Origin: Sipunculus nudus
Lineage: Eukaryota > Annelida > Sipuncula > Golfingiida > Sipunculidae
Assembly: GCA_026874595.1 (NCBI GenBank)
Contig: CM049311.1
Span: forward strand, 74,530,953-74,594,952
Direction of reading: 5' to 3'
Length of the DNA: 64,000 nucleotides
Position numbers and translations under genes: made by a program. The notes beneath the pieces were generated by a model. The model did no database searches and was not told where the DNA came from. It worked only from the letters and a program-made list of their open reading frames with translations. Shown here in pieces: positions 1-13,254 of this stretch (position 1 is the first letter of the stretch; the number at the start of each line of letters is the position of its first letter).

Positions 1-3000
1 ACCTAGGTGCTATTTTATAGTTAAAAATACTTGGATCATACCAAGGTCCTCTACCAAATCCTGTACCTTGATGTGTACTGACCATCTGTCAATAACTTTA
101 ACCTGTACCAGCCTTGACACTGTCACATGTTGCTGTCCCCAACCCTGGCATTCAGGTAATTAATCTACAAAGTCTAGTAATATAGGTTGAACTGACGTCC
201 GCTTTTGAAGTATTAATTACTTACCCAGTTGGAGACTGCCTTGTGCCATGGTGCCTAATGATCATCTGAGAAATTTGTTATTATGAACCTAGCTTCAGAA
301 GCTCATAGGGCATGGGATTGCGCATCAGCACGTTAATGGATTTCAACTGTCCAAGATGTGATCTTTTTTCACAAACATCTTGTAATTAAACTGGCATAGG
401 TCAAGACCTTATGTTGGATGCTGTACAAAGGGACTTTTTTAAAGAGGACATGACCCTCCATCCTAAACAGCCTTTTGGGAACATTCTAGTCTGGAATGTC
501 TGGATACATCCCTACCCAAAACATCCATCCTCAGTTAAAGATCCCTTGACCAGTGCATTGCACTAGCAAAACAAATATAACCTAGTGTTTTGCACTCATG
601 ACATAAAAGGTCCATGGGGACATTGTATCTACCTTACCTAAATGTCTTAAAGTTGTAAATGGCCGACAATGCAGGGTCTGTAATGTCTCCTTTGTCCTAC
701 ACTGCTCGTTGTTGTTTACCCAAGCACATACTAACCGAGTTTAAAAATGACGAAAAAGCCGTTCTAAATGGTTAAGTTTATGGTGATGCCTATAATCCGG
801 TCTACACCCTGTTTCATTTTAAGCAAACAAATTTCAAAGTCATGACAAATATGTCAGATATGTGAAATTCTAGAAGAGTTAAATAAAATAAGACACCATT
901 GAAAGGTATGTTAAATTCTCACTACAATTTGAGAATGATCTTTTAAGACCAGCATCCCCAGTGATGGGAATCCGATCTAATGTCAGTATGGATCATCAGA
1001 TTAAAAATAGGTTGCCATGATCTCTACAGACCAATAATCAGAATTAATTGGTGGTTTAGAAGTTTGAAATTTCTGACCATTTTTTACCTTTATATTGTCT
1101 CACTGATGTACAGGACCACATGTTTGCTGATCATGTAATGCAGTAGTCTACATGTATATAGTAAACTTAGGTTTTTAGATAAGCAGACTTTTATAAAGCT
1201 TGTCACAAAGCCAAAAGTTATTTACAGAACTATGTACATTTGTGGCATGGCATCACTGATGGTTAAGATGGTATAGATGTATGTCTTGTTATAGGTACAT
1301 GTCTAATGTTATCAGCACTTCACCCATTCATTATATATTCCAATATCCAGCGTAGATACCATATGTAGGATGATTATTTTTCAAATGATTACATTAATAC
1401 ATGTAAAAGGATGGTACATGAAACAAAGAATACTTGCATAATTGCACTGATCACATTAAGTGTAGTGTATCATGGAAGCAAAACAAATTTATGAAAGTTT
1501 TAGATATACATGTAGTGTGTTATATAGTTTTTTTTTACAATAAATTTAATCATTATGCATGTGTCAATATGTGTGCCTGTGTGACTACCATGTATCACGC
1601 ATCCTCCTTATGGCTTCTGATGAAAGATTTAGATATGAATCTGTATAGCAGGAACACCATTGTATGATATAACATTAGTATATCCCCTGTGCTAGTGATT
1701 ATATGAGCCACGTTTCTAAGATTTCAGCCCCCTCCCCCATACTCCAGCACACCCATCACTTATTGGTACAGTTATGCTGGTAACAAGCTAGGGGTGACCA
1801 GGATTTAGCAGGATTATCCTCAGCTGCCTTGACCTGTATCATCCTTGTCTGTAAACTGGGTCTCCCTGCCTGGTTGTACTTTTATTATGTACTTGGCTCA
1901 CTGCCAGGCCTTGTAGAGATAGTGAGCAAGCAGTAAGACAAAATCAAAGCCTGGTATATACAAATATACACAACCGTCACTTGTGCACACTATCCGTTGA
2001 AAATAAAGTTTGCATGAACAGCATATATTCAAGATTAAAAATTAGTTCAGGGATTGTAATATTTTGGAATTTTCACCTTTCTAAGGTAAAGGTATTAATT
2101 TCCACAGAAAAATTTGCCTTTCTGCTAAAATTGCATTCTACCATCATATCTGACATTCTGTCATACTTACACTCAGTGTTAACTTTATTCTGCCATCCTA
2201 CATGCACACTCGCATGCTATAGTAAAAGAACTGAAGGTTTTTAATAGTAACACTGTTATATCAGAAACATGATTGTGCAGTGAAAAAAAAACAGGAAAAA
2301 ATATAGGAGATGAGGGCCTTAATGCCAGAGAGTTTAAGAAATTATAGACCATTTTTATAGGAGAATATAGGAAATATAGTGTTTGTTACTACTTATCAAC
2401 TACCAGTGTGGAAAACATGCAGGTGTTCACCTTTCCAAAGGATAAGTACAACATGAAAAATGCCTTTCTGTGCATGTGTCAGACAGGCAGAAAGGGGTTA
2501 TTATGACACCTGTTACTTTCACCTGCAGGCAATTTCATATGATGTGACTGTTGTCAGAATATCTTTGGCAGTATGGTAATAGTGTTATGCGGTAATTATT
2601 CTTTAATAAGCAAAGGCACAGGACACACATTTATTACCGTTTTTGGCAAAGTGTAGCTGTATTAAACAAATGTAGTATACATACATAGATGAGCCAAAGC
2701 TGTGGTTTTAGTGATCAAATTAATATCAGAACATTGTGTAGCTTGAGGGGAAGGCAGGGTCTATATAAACAAAGCATGGAGGCTGGCATAAGAGAGGCAT
2801 TGTAACCTAGCTGTGTTATATCATGTGTCTCACCACCTGACAGCATATTTATACTTCAGCCAAGGGGATATTATGCTTTTGCTGTCATTCTGTTTTCAGC
2901 AACTTTCCTCAAGTTTGAACAGAGTTTGGTGAAATTTAGTAGAGGGTTTGGATATCCCAAGGAACAGTCTGTTTAATTTAGGAGGTGATCTTGGTGATGA

Positions 3001-3706
3001 TCATCATAATTTTTTTTAATTAAGAAAATTCTTTACCATTCTGTGATCAGGCAATTTGTTTTGTCCCACCCAAAAGATAAGACAAATATCATAATTAGTA
3101 TTATTGACATATTAAGTATAAAATTTCTCAAAAAAGGTTGAAAATTTGCAGTCTCTGCAGCTGCCATTGTTCTAGTTGGCAGAGATGACCTGTGATGCTA
3201 TCTTTGAGTTGATGGACCATGACACACATTGTCTCTCAGATTAAATTCCCATATATCCTGCTTTAACATAGCATTAGCATACCCAAACGTTGTATCAGGG
3301 TCCTAGTAAAATTCCAGAGTAAGTTATGCACAATTTTGGTGCAGGTAGATATGCAGTCTTAGAGTGCTTTTTTTTAGTATTGTTATTCCCTGACTGGACT
3401 TAGCAAAAATTGCTTTTATGGCAATAAAACAGGATGTGTGCATCTTACATTTATTATTACATCATATAAGTTAAACTAGTTTTCCTTATTTGTTTACACA
3501 TTTTGCATAACTTTGTACCACATTTTCAGCATGAAACAAATACAAAGGCATCAGAAAGCAACCAAATGTATTTTCCCAAAGTGATTACATAAAAGATTTA
3601 CATATTTACATTTTATCTGATTTAATCTGAAGACAGCATTAAAAAGTTCAGCAATATGGTATTGACTGCTTAGTGTTTGTCCCCCACTAAAGATTGTGGT
3701 GTGGAC

Positions 3707-3791
3707 GGGGGGGGGGGGGGGGGGGGGGACAGAGAAATTGTGAGCATCAGTACCAGTATGGAGGACCTTGATCGAAGGGGGGGGGGGGGGG
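3707..3791. repeat. Two poly-G tracts
   Basis: About 22 G at 3707-3728 and about 15 G at 3777-3791 on the + strand lie 48 bases apart in the presumed FoxO intron. Such tracts can form G-quadruplexes and are error-prone in sequencing, so their lengths should be treated as approximate. Confidence 0.9.
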
Positions 3792-6700
3792 CTGAGGTCT
3801 CAGTTTAGTTCTGGTCAGGATGTAAATATATCATATTTGGACTTCATACATCAGGAATCTCAGCCTAATATATTTAGCTATAATGTTCAATAAATGAACC
3901 ACTAAAGCAGCATTTTACAGGGTAACAGCTTTAAGGAGCATCTCATCATAGCTCACCATAGTGACATAAGGAGTGTTGGTGCAACATGCTAACGCAAGAG
4001 TGTTGTGTCAAACTGGCTTCAATCAAATACCCTGCTTGTTATAATCTTGTCAGAGTTATAAGCTTTAAGTTTCATCAAAATTTCAAATTTATTGTTTTTT
4101 CCCCAAACAAAAAAAAAAGTTCCTGTGGCCTTAACACTCCCGGGTATTAATATATAATTAACAAAATAACAAATGAATACAATGTCCTGGCTCATTGTGA
4201 TTTGATTGAACATGTTTTCCAACACAGCAGTTATTTTATAGACATAGAATTTTCAGCATTATATAGCTTAAAACATTAGAAAAGCATACAGAAATCACAA
4301 ATATATGTATATAGCAGTACATGTACTATAAAAGTTATTTAATTAATTTAACTACCAGTATTTATCTTCTCAGTGCCAGTTTTCATGATTACCTTTCAGT
4401 AATTGCAAAACTGTTCAGGCATACTGACACCCTGGATACCTCAGAATTTAATATACCAGGTATACCTCCCATCCTGGTGTACTGATTGGTGGTGTTCGTG
4501 TTAAATTCTCATTACGTTAATTACAACAGACAGTACTCACAGCCCCCATACTCAATTAATATTAAGTACACCTGCTAACAGCAAGTGTCATCTTTCACCA
4601 GAGAATGTGTATTTAAATGGCTGTACCTGGAATCATGCAATCAGAGTTGCGTTGCTACACTACAGGTAGCTGAATTACCTTTATCCCAAAGACATGTATG
4701 TTAGTAGTTCCTGAAACTGCTGCTCATTAGTTCTAACCAGACAGTATTCTCAATGTATTGAACCCAATAGTAAGAACAGGGCCAGTGTGATAGTGAATGA
4801 GCCAAAGCCCTGTACATCTGGGCACCCTGGTAATCGTATGGCAGCCAGTGCCTTTTCATTCATATATAGAACTTGGTGTCCATGTCTGTTTTACCATGCC
4901 AGCCCCATCAATTTTCATAATAGGTAGGGGCTGATTAGTATGTAACACCCAGTGCTGCATGGCCAGCCCAAAAATGCTGGTGAAGAAACAGGATTTATGC
5001 AGGCTGCCTCACCAAATAAAAACAAATGTCTGCATTGATCTTTGCTCTGGGGCCATAACCACAGGGATCAGTCAGAGCTGGGTGGCTCAAGCCATATATA
5101 TTGTTTATTGATTTCCTGATTCCTGCGGTAGCCCAGTCAGCCAGGCTGTTACCTTGACCCATATTCACCGCAGTTCCTGTTCACTCTGTACTATTTCATC
5201 ATCTCACCTCCACCTCAGTGCCTTGCTTGTGAGGGATAAATTTATACGGGTGTATAAACACTATTTCATAAATGAATAATTTGCATTAATCAGAATCTAT
5301 ACATGTACAATAAGACCTTGGGACAGCCATTTTCAGTCTATTTCCATTACTGTATATGAAGTGTAAGGAGAACCTCTTTCGTAAGGTAGAAGTTTAAGGG
5401 TGTCTTGATATGTCTGAATGAATAGATCTTTAAATGAGGGAAGTTTTTAGTGAACGTTTATAAAAACAGATTTGTTATTATCATTTAAATTTATTTATAT
5501 TTATCTAATGATTTATTATGGGAATATAATGGAAAAAGATCATTTCAGGTATGGATACCATCTGAAATATGCAGACAAGGTTACCTGTCAGGGGAAGGAT
5601 CTGCCAAAATACAGAATTCGTCATGCAAGACTGAGAATTTCAATTCCTGGGCAGAATGGGAATTTACGTCACATTTTTACCAGGAAATATTGGTGTTCTC
5701 ATTCGTCCCTAGGAAAATGAAAGTTCTGTTTTTCCTATGAACAAAAAGAATTTTCATTTTTCTCAGAACTTAATTAGTGGTAAACTGATCTCCTGTTGTA
5801 GGGATGGTTGTCTCATTTAACCAACTTAAAATACAGTTATAACACCTGAACAGAACATCATAACACTCTCTTAGGCATTAGGTGTAACCATGGTCAAGCT
5901 TTTAAATAGAAAGTAATTTTTGTTTCTCTTTACTTCTGTTGCAGGCTCATCTGAAAAAGCGGTTTTAGCTATTACCAAAATTAAGGCACATAATAATGAA
6001 AGAAAAACAGGTATTTGATAATATATTTGTAATATTATGATATTATACTTGTGTTTTATAAAATTCCTGTCTATGCTGTACCTTTTGTATAGTGATAAGG
6101 GATAGATATAGTATATGTGTAGGACTCATAGTTAGGGATAAATAGTGCTGCACTTGTCTATCACAGTGGCTCAGTTTCCTACACATCCAGTGGTCAATGA
6201 TAACAGCATTGTCACAGCTGCTGATTCAGTCCTCCACAGATCAATAAAACATGATGTGGAACCAGTCAGTTTAATTTGATCAAGAGAACCCAACACAAAA
6301 TAAATCCTGGTCTTTGGCAGTGGGATTTGCGTCCCTTGAATCATTGAAATTTGCTGATAACACATGTGCTAGTTCCATTTGTTTCCTTTTTGTAATATTT
6401 TGACGCGGAAAAAATATTTATGCAGTACTTGCACTAGTTTTCCAGGCCATTCCCTGATTCTGAGAGCATCACTTTATACCTATATATATGCGTGTGTGAG
6501 TATTGAAGCACTGTCATGATATGTATGGAATATTGATGCATTTTCATGATACCAGCTATTTATATTTTGAGATAATATGTATTGGATTTGAGCTGTGAGT
6601 CACTCGCAAGCCATGTGGGGAGACATCACTGTTTCAATAAATATGTGTGAACAGTGGTGTTAATGTCACATCAACATTAGCTGGATGTAAGACTGATACC

Positions 6701-6903
6701 GGTACATAGTTTAAGTCTCCATGAAACAAAACAAGGTTTCCAAGACACTAAATGTTTTGCCATTAAACTCTCTTTCCCCAAGGAAGTTCATTAACAGTTC
6801 CCCCAGACTGTCAGAGCCCTGGAGTCTAGTGAACGTGCATATCAGGCATTCCTTGAAAATAAACCTTTTTTCCATGGCAGAAACCTGCAATTTTTAAGCA
6901 ATT

Positions 6904-9556
6904 TTTAGCTCAGCTGACTATAAGTCATCTGAGCTATAGTCTTGGTCCTTTGTCTGTCGTCCGTCCGTCATTCCGTCCAGCCCTCTGTCCATCCGTAGAT
7001 GTGGCACGTTTTGAAACCATAAGACCTAGGAATCCAAAATTTGGCATAATGTTAGATGTCCCAAAGATCTCCTACCAAGCCAAAAACTGGGTCTTTGCGA
7101 CTTCGTTCCTTTGAGAAATTAAGGAAAAACCTCAATTTTTTTATTAAAATCCTATTTTCACACTTCAGGACTGCCTAATATCAAAACTACTCATCTGTTT
7201 TTTTTTTTCATATTTATCGTAAATATTCCCCTATATAGTTCCTATGTACATGCCAGAAATTATGTCTGTATTATAAAATTTAAAAAAGTTATGGGCCCAA
7301 ACATAATGCATTTTGTAAAAAATCAGGAAAGATATTTGATCACTTAACACAAAACATGTTAAAGCTATGGACTTTTTTTCCGGTAATATAACTTTAATTA
7401 ATCAAAATTAAATTGTATACCAAAAATTAGATCAAAATCTTTTAAATTTTTTTAAATATTAACAAAAATAAAAAATGGGTACCTTAAATTTTGCCCAACT
7501 TTGACCATGGCACTTTTTTTTCCTGTAAGTACTGTGGATTTAATTTTCACAGCATGTTTTTGTTAGCATTTTGTCTGTTAGCACTAAAAATTTGAAATCA
7601 GTTGATCAAAAACTGTAGATTTTATTCAAGTTTTCAAGCACCATGTAACATATTGTTTACATCAAGCTAGTGTTGTGCAGTTTGCAAGAGCTCAGCTCCC
7701 CAGCTTCAGCTCTCAGTTCCTTAAATTTGGCATACAATTAGATGTCTCCTAAAATCCCCTACCATGCCAAGAATTTGGTCACTAGGACTTAATACCTTCA
7801 AGATATTAATGAAACACTTCATTTTTCCATTAAAAACCCATTGTTACACTTCAAAACTGCCTATTATCAAAACCACTGATCTGACTTTGATCATATATAA
7901 TATACATATTTTTCTATACATTCTCTATGCACATGCCAGAAATGATGTCAGTATTGCGTAATTGTTTTAAGTTATGGGCCCAAACATAATGCACTTTGTA
8001 AAAAAATCAAGAAATATATTTGCTCCCTTAACAAGAGGATTGCTGAAGCTAGAGATTTTTTGTCAGGGATGTAACATTATTTTATCAAGATTGAATTGAA
8101 TAACCAAAATTAGTTCTGAATTTTTCAAATTTTTTAATTTATTAGTATAAATATAAAATTAGTACCTTAAATTTTGCCAAACTTTGACCATGGCACGTTT
8201 TTTTCTGTGAGCACTGTTGATATAATGTTCATATCATGCACACATAAGGATTTCAGCTTTTTAGTTTAGAAAGCTGAAAAAAATTGGCCAAAAATTGTAG
8301 CTTTTATTAATGTTTTTATGAGACCATGTCAGACCTTAGCTCTCCCCAGCCCCTCTTGAGTCACCTGTATGTTGACCTTGTTGACCTTTCATCAAATTAT
8401 GCATGCTTGATGGGAGGCATTAACACTGGGGCAGCCAGGCAGCTTATGGCCAGCCACAGTTGATCCAGGTGTCCAACCCAACTCATCTAGTAGTTTTAAC
8501 TAACAACAAAACAATAAACAATAAATAAATAAATTTTTATTGGTTTTTAATAACAAATTAGAAAAAATGGAAAAGGAATTTGTTAGTTGATAATAACAGG
8601 AAATTAACTTGCAGTTACGGATGATATAAGAATCTTGTATCAATTGATAGAATGTCACATATTCCAAATAACACCATGCAGTCACCTATGGTATTTTTCA
8701 GTTCAATTTTAATGATAAAAAAATAAATCATATTATTCATTACTAATCATTAGGGATCATATGAAGGAAATTAATGATAGACAAAGATGCAGTTGGTAAT
8801 ATTAATTTAGATTCCTGCAGTGTCTAGTGTGTACATTGATGTGAAATTAGTCCAAAATGAATATATTACATTTATTTTTTTTTAATATGAATAAAAGCCA
8901 TAAAACCAGGTACTTATGATCATTATTTAAATGTGTGAATTTTGTATATTCTGGATTTTCAACATCATTGTTTGGTGAAAACTGAATAAATATCAGACAT
9001 GGTGCGAATACTTTGCAAATGTATTTGAATACAAATTTGAATATGTACTCCATTATAAAATTTCTTGCATTAGAATTGGAATTCAGGTAAAAATGAAAGT
9101 ATATGATTACCAGTGCAAATACTTTCAAAATGTATTCATGAATGAATTCATGAATATATTCTTTGATATTATTTTAATAATTATTTCAGTTGTATTTTAT
9201 TTTTAAAAAACATACGATTCTCTTATTATTTTTAATAAAAATTATATTTGGGACAATTTGTAATTATTTTTAATAAATAGTTAAACTCTTATACTATATG
9301 TTCTGCTTATAAGTTATATGGCCAAGTCAATATCTGTGTGACAATATCACTCCATTTGTTAATCAAATAAATGAAATCAATCCTCTTCCCTGTCTCCAAA
9401 GATACTATCAAAATCATACACAAGCTAAACACCCACAACTCTTAATACAGCTTATATTTATTTCCACACAAAACAAGCATGTGCCTCATTTATAAATCAT
9501 ATTTTTTTATCATATATAACAGCTGAGCGCCGTGACCCATGGGTCCCTTGTTTTTA
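6904..9556 (+). mobile_element. AGCTCAGCTGA-family dispersed repeat, copy A
   Basis: The left end TTTTTAGCTCAGCTGAC..TCTGAGCTATAG is followed by a GTCCGTCCGTC-type stretch. The right end near 9520 reads CAGCTGAGCGCCGTGACCCATGGGTCCCTTGTTT. The same left and right ends recur around 19832, 22527, 23640, 32186, 33349 and 34730. Inside is a diverged direct duplication: about 7038-7520 matches about 7724-8205 at an offset of roughly 685 bases, with shared landmarks AAATTTGGCAT, ATGGGCCCAAACATAATGC and TTTGACCATGGCAC. No protein was recognised, so it is probably a non-autonomous element. Positions 8350-9500 are AT-rich and may include unrelated insertions. Confidence 0.6.
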
Positions 9557-10090
9557 TTTGAGATAGGATGTTGTCATAGAAATGCTGTGATAACACTACT
9601 GTCTTTCTGCAATTTTAATAAATGCCCAAGGACATCACCATACACCAACTTGATGAATCCCTATCTTGCACTAGTTGGACACCTAACCTAGAATACTGCC
9701 TGTATATACAATTTATTTCTTGTTCATAGCATGGAAATTAAACACAAAAAATGAAATGTTTTCATTTTAAAAATTATATAAAGATCAGGAACTAAATCAT
9801 TCATGTGCTCAGATAAACATTTGTCTGTGATTCCAATAAGATTATGGTGGCTATATTTGGACATCATAGTATATCTGATAAAAAAAATAAGGGCAAGCTA
9901 ACTTAAACTTTACTCTTACGCTTTCTCTTTCATTTTAAGTTTTAAAATATACTAGTGTAATAGAAATTGTTTCTCTAGCCACTCAATACATCTTATTCCC
10001 TTTCATTTTGACATTTTAGGGAAATTTCATTTTAGATATATCAGGAAATTAGAATTCTGGAAATTTCAATTACTTTTCCTAATTCATTAA

Positions 10091-10110
10091 TTTTGTTCTT
10101 TTATTTTCAG
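10091..10110 (+). promoter_or_regulatory. 3' splice site of the FoxO terminal coding exon
   Basis: A run of T-rich sequence ends in TTTTCAG immediately before AAC TCA ATC CGT (Asn-Ser-Ile-Arg). It sets the exon in phase 0 and falls at the intron position conserved in FOXO genes, between the Lys of GWK and the Asn of NSIRHN. A branch point cannot be fixed by eye; TTCATTAAT-type sequence just upstream is a candidate. Confidence 0.9.
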
Positions 10111-11670
10111 AACTCAATCCGTCACAACTTGTCACTTCACAACCGCTTCATGAGAATTCAGAATGAAGGGACAGGAAAAAGTTCTTGGTGGGTCATCAAC
10201 CCAGATGCCAAACCCGGTAAAGCTCCTCGTCGGCGGGCAACAAGTATGGACACCAAGGCTTATGAAAAGAAGCGTGGCAGAGCTAAGCGAAAAGCTGAAC
10301 AACTGCGTGCGGCTATGGCTGAGGGCCACAGCCCCAGCCACACAGGCAGCCAGGACTTTTGCGAAAATGGTCTGATCCCTGAAGATTCTCCATTAGGCTC
10401 TTTCAACCTTAGTCCTGGAGATTTCCGGGGGCGTACAAGTTCCAATGCCAGCAGTATTGGGCGCCTTTCTCCAATCCAGTCAGCTCATGAGCCTGACTTG
10501 CATGATAACCAGGTGCCACCAATGTCACCATTACCTTGGCAGACAGGGGGTTTGGATAGTACTTACTCAGCTCAAGATGGATACGCTGAGACCCTGACAG
10601 AAAGCCTGGCAGAAATGTTTGTTGGTGAAAATGATATGGTGGCCCTAAGCCCAGTAGAGAATCGGATGGCTCTGCGGAGTAACATGTCCACTCCAAGCCC
10701 TGTTCCACAGCCTCAGCTGTCACCAAGCAACAGTGGTTCAGTAGGTGGTTCCGTGGGCTTTCAGGGAGGCGGGTTGCTTCAGCCCCCACCTCCTTATCCA
10801 GACCACTTGCGTCATAGTTCCCAACAGCAGCAGAGCCAACCCTCGGCTCCGGTCCAGTGCAGCAACATGGCAAGTCCATGCCCCATCTCATTACCGCAGA
10901 ATTCTGTGAACTTCTCTCCGCCCAGTAACACTATGGGCTCACAGACATGTGACCCAGGCAGCACGATGAGTTCCAACTTCATGTCCCAGTCAGTAGATCT
11001 GCTGCAGAATGATATGTATCAGGAGCCTGTGCTGGAACAGGACCCAATGATGGGAGAGCCCCCTTGTACCACAGCTCCTACAGCCCCCCTTAATCAGTAT
11101 AATGGCATTAACAACTGCAGTGCCTTGGCAGGGGGCCAACTGCTGAGACCCATGTGCCAGCAACAGCCGCCATTATCACAAGCAGCTCTACTGCAGCAAC
11201 AGCAGCTCCAACAGGCAAGGAAACAACAACTTCTCCAAATGTTGCGGTCTCAGCCCAGTGAATCCCTGCTGAAACAAGCCCTAAGTCAGCGTACTCAGCT
11301 TGTGCTTCGCCAACAGCAGTTGCTGAAGGCACAAAAAGCTGCTGCACAGCAAGAGCTACTAAGTCAACTTCAGCAGCAGCAACAGCAAGAACAGCATCAG
11401 TGTCAGCTTCAGCAACAGCCAGACCCCTTCAACAGTTTTTGTGCTGGGAACCCAAACAGCCTAGATACCATGGCTTTCCCATCCTCACTGGCTGGATTTC
11501 CCAGTGATCTGGATGTCAACTTTTCAGAGATGGAGGCAGATGATATTGCTTGTGATGTGGAGCAGATTATTAAGCATGAACTTGATGTTGACGGAAACCT
11601 GGATTTTAATTTTGATCAGATTCAGGCAACAATATCCAGTGGTGGTGATATTCTTCAGCTGAGCCATTAA
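10111..11670 (+). CDS. FoxO: FoxO forkhead transcription factor, last coding exon (519 residues)
   Basis: FoxO factors are nuclear regulators restrained by insulin/Akt signalling. The exon follows a pyrimidine tract ending in AG at 10110 and opens with [10 protein letters not shown], the forkhead recognition helix; vertebrate FOXO genes have an intron at this same point. Counting the first Asn as 1, wing 2 carries SSWWVINP (24-31). RRRATS (40-45) is the second Akt site (RxRxxS) within a basic NLS that continues to about 61. RGRTSS (106-111) is the third Akt site, followed by SIGRLSP. A Ser/Pro-rich middle and a Gln-rich stretch (about 350-440) precede the acidic transactivation region [10 protein letters not shown]...LDFNF (462-501). 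The reading frame is intact to TAA at 11668-11670. An in-frame TTG upstream of 10111 is intronic and not a start. The N-terminal exon, with the first Akt site and forkhead helices 1-2, lies outside the window. Identity is near certain. Confidence 0.97.
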   Translation, partial: NSIRHNLSLHNRFMRIQNEGTGKSSWWVINPDAKPGKAPRRRATSMDTKAYEKKRGRAKRKAEQLRAAMAEGHSPSHTGSQDFCENGLIPEDSPLGSFNLSPGDFRGRTSSNASSIGRLSPIQSAHEPDLHDNQVPPMSPLPWQTGGLDSTYSAQDGYAETLTESLAEMFVGENDMVALSPVENRMALRSNMSTPSPVPQPQLSPSNSGSVGGSVGFQGGGLLQPPPPYPDHLRHSSQQQQSQPSAPVQCSNMASPCPISLPQNSVNFSPPSNTMGSQTCDPGSTMSSNFMSQSVDLLQNDMYQEPVLEQDPMMGEPPCTTAPTAPLNQYNGINNCSALAGGQLLRPMCQQQPPLSQAALLQQQQLQQARKQQLLQMLRSQPSESLLKQALSQRTQLVLRQQQLLKAQKAAAQQELLSQLQQQQQQEQHQCQLQQQPDPFNSFCAGNPNSLDTMAFPSSLAGFPSDLDVNFSEMEADDIACDVEQIIKHELDVDGNLDFNFDQIQATISSGGDILQLSH

Positions 11671-13254
11671 ATTATGACTTTTTGAATACCTCGGTGTTTC
11701 ACTTCTGGAAATGACCTAATGGAAAAGTCATTTTAGTGCCCTATCTGTCCTGAGTTTGTGGCTGAGGAGTCTTTGAAAAGAGGACACCATTCTTTGCAGA
11801 AGAGTCTGTAAAGGCAGACCTACAAAGTGTACCCAACCAAGGAAATGACACATCTATAAGTCAGTGTGTGTGTGTCTGATGGTGTAAGGATTGATGGGTG
11901 ATTTATGAATTTGTGTCTAATGTAACACTGGTTTCAGTATGAGGCATTGACTGTAACACAGATAAACATACTTAGCAGGAAGTGGTTTCCTTTCCCAAGC
12001 TGTTTTTTTTTTTCAATGTTAATGGACAGAAACTTGAGGCAAAGAGGAAAGTAAATATTGTGATATAGCTGTATGAGTTGATGTTACTAAACATAGTATG
12101 GTCTCAAATCATTTAACTGTATACTTATTAGTTCCATAGCTACTAAGTGCTTTGGTCCATAGGCAGCATATATGTTTTTACTGATGCTGATTCAGATAGC
12201 ATCCTCTCTGTAGCCATGCTAATATTCTTCCATGATGAGAGTATGGTATATCTACATAACATCAGTCTACTTGTTGAGAGTCAAAGTGAAGGATATTTAA
12301 TAGACAGATTCAATTAAACATCAAAGGATGCACAGACTGATTACATAATAATTTCTGATGAGCACCAGGTATCAGTGTTAAAAGAAAGATGGCTGTGACT
12401 TGTACATGCAGGTTTACAAAAGCGGCTGTCAGGTGCGAAGGACAGAAGCATGAAAAAAGCCGATCTGGGCAGTAGCTTAATGGAGCAGCTACAAAGATGG
12501 GGCCATACTAAGCTGGACCCATACTTACCGGTATTTTATTAAGTTGGCGATTCAGGAAGCTAACAGTACAGTGTTATATGGATTGTTTACAGAACATGGA
12601 TATAACTGGCCATGGTCAACACTCGAGGAACTCTTCAAATCCCTGGCAGTTTTGAGCTGCATTGGTAATGGACCTTTCATTTGTGCCATTAATGTGCTAG
12701 AAACAATCTGGGGTGTTCCATTTATACAAGAACGAGGAGCCTGACAAAATCTGCACCATATGATTTTCTAAATCCCGAAATGGATAGCCAACTGAAATTC
12801 CTTCATTGAAATTCATGGAAAGTTCAGCGTGGAAATGTCAGATTCAACTTCTTTGTATGAACTGTAACAGTGTTTACTGTATATAATTGATTCGTGGTTG
12901 ATTCACCCAGATGCCTCTAAGAAAGTATGGTATTACACTACTGTTATAAAATCAGTAAAATTACTTCACCAGAATAAATACATACAGACATAAACAGAGA
13001 AATGCAGGCATGCTTGTTTTAGTCGTTAATTGGCCACAGTAACACTGAAATAAACAGGCACATAAATACAGATATATATGTAACAGCCTTATATGACTAT
13101 AGTTTGTTCCACATTGGGGTGCCCATTGAAAATATGGCAGTTTTTCATAAATTAGAAAATCAGTTTCAAAAAGTAACCTGGAATAAAGACTGAAGCATAA
13201 AAACCTTATTAAGTAGAAAATATACCTTGCAGATTATATAAGTAGTGCAATAAA
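11671..13254 (+). other. FoxO 3' UTR, probable extent
   Basis: After the stop codon no further coding sequence is seen. AATAAA hexamers occur at 12973, 13049, 13182 and 13249, giving a cluster of candidate polyadenylation signals 1.3-1.6 kb past the stop. A 66-codon open stretch at 12544-12744 has no ATG and is not considered coding. A TG repeat of a few units lies near 11865. Which signal is used cannot be decided without transcript data. Confidence 0.55.
12973..13254 (+). terminator. Cluster of four AATAAA polyadenylation hexamers
   Basis: Exact AATAAA occurs at 12973-12978, 13049-13054, 13182-13187 and 13249-13254, downstream of FoxO and on its strand. In such AT-rich DNA some will be chance matches, but four within 280 bases is a reasonable candidate end for the FoxO mRNA. 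No clear GT-rich downstream element was singled out. Confidence 0.4.

Larger units (their letters stand above)
1..10110 (+). other. Probable FoxO intron (3' part)
   Basis: No exon could be recognised upstream of the FoxO splice acceptor. In particular, no sequence encodes the first half of a forkhead domain, so this whole stretch is most simply intron belonging to FoxO. Positions 1-6903 are AT-rich, with scattered ACATGTA words and two poly-G tracts but no convincing coding sequence. Positions 6904-9556 are a dispersed repeat. Positions 9557-10090 show nothing beyond AT-rich sequence. Long first introns are usual in FOXO genes. An unrecognised short exon or nested gene cannot be excluded. Confidence 0.65.

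Noticed and set aside
5941-6010. Possible exon after TTCTGTTGCAG
   Set aside because: An acceptor-like sequence is present, but the following frame is short and matches nothing in FoxO.
10132-11347. Other open frames overlapping the FoxO exon on both strands
   Set aside because: They overlap a clearly conserved coding exon and have no recognisable content.
12544-12744. 66-codon open frame in the FoxO 3' UTR
   Set aside because: It begins with TTG, has no ATG at the start and no recognisable domain.
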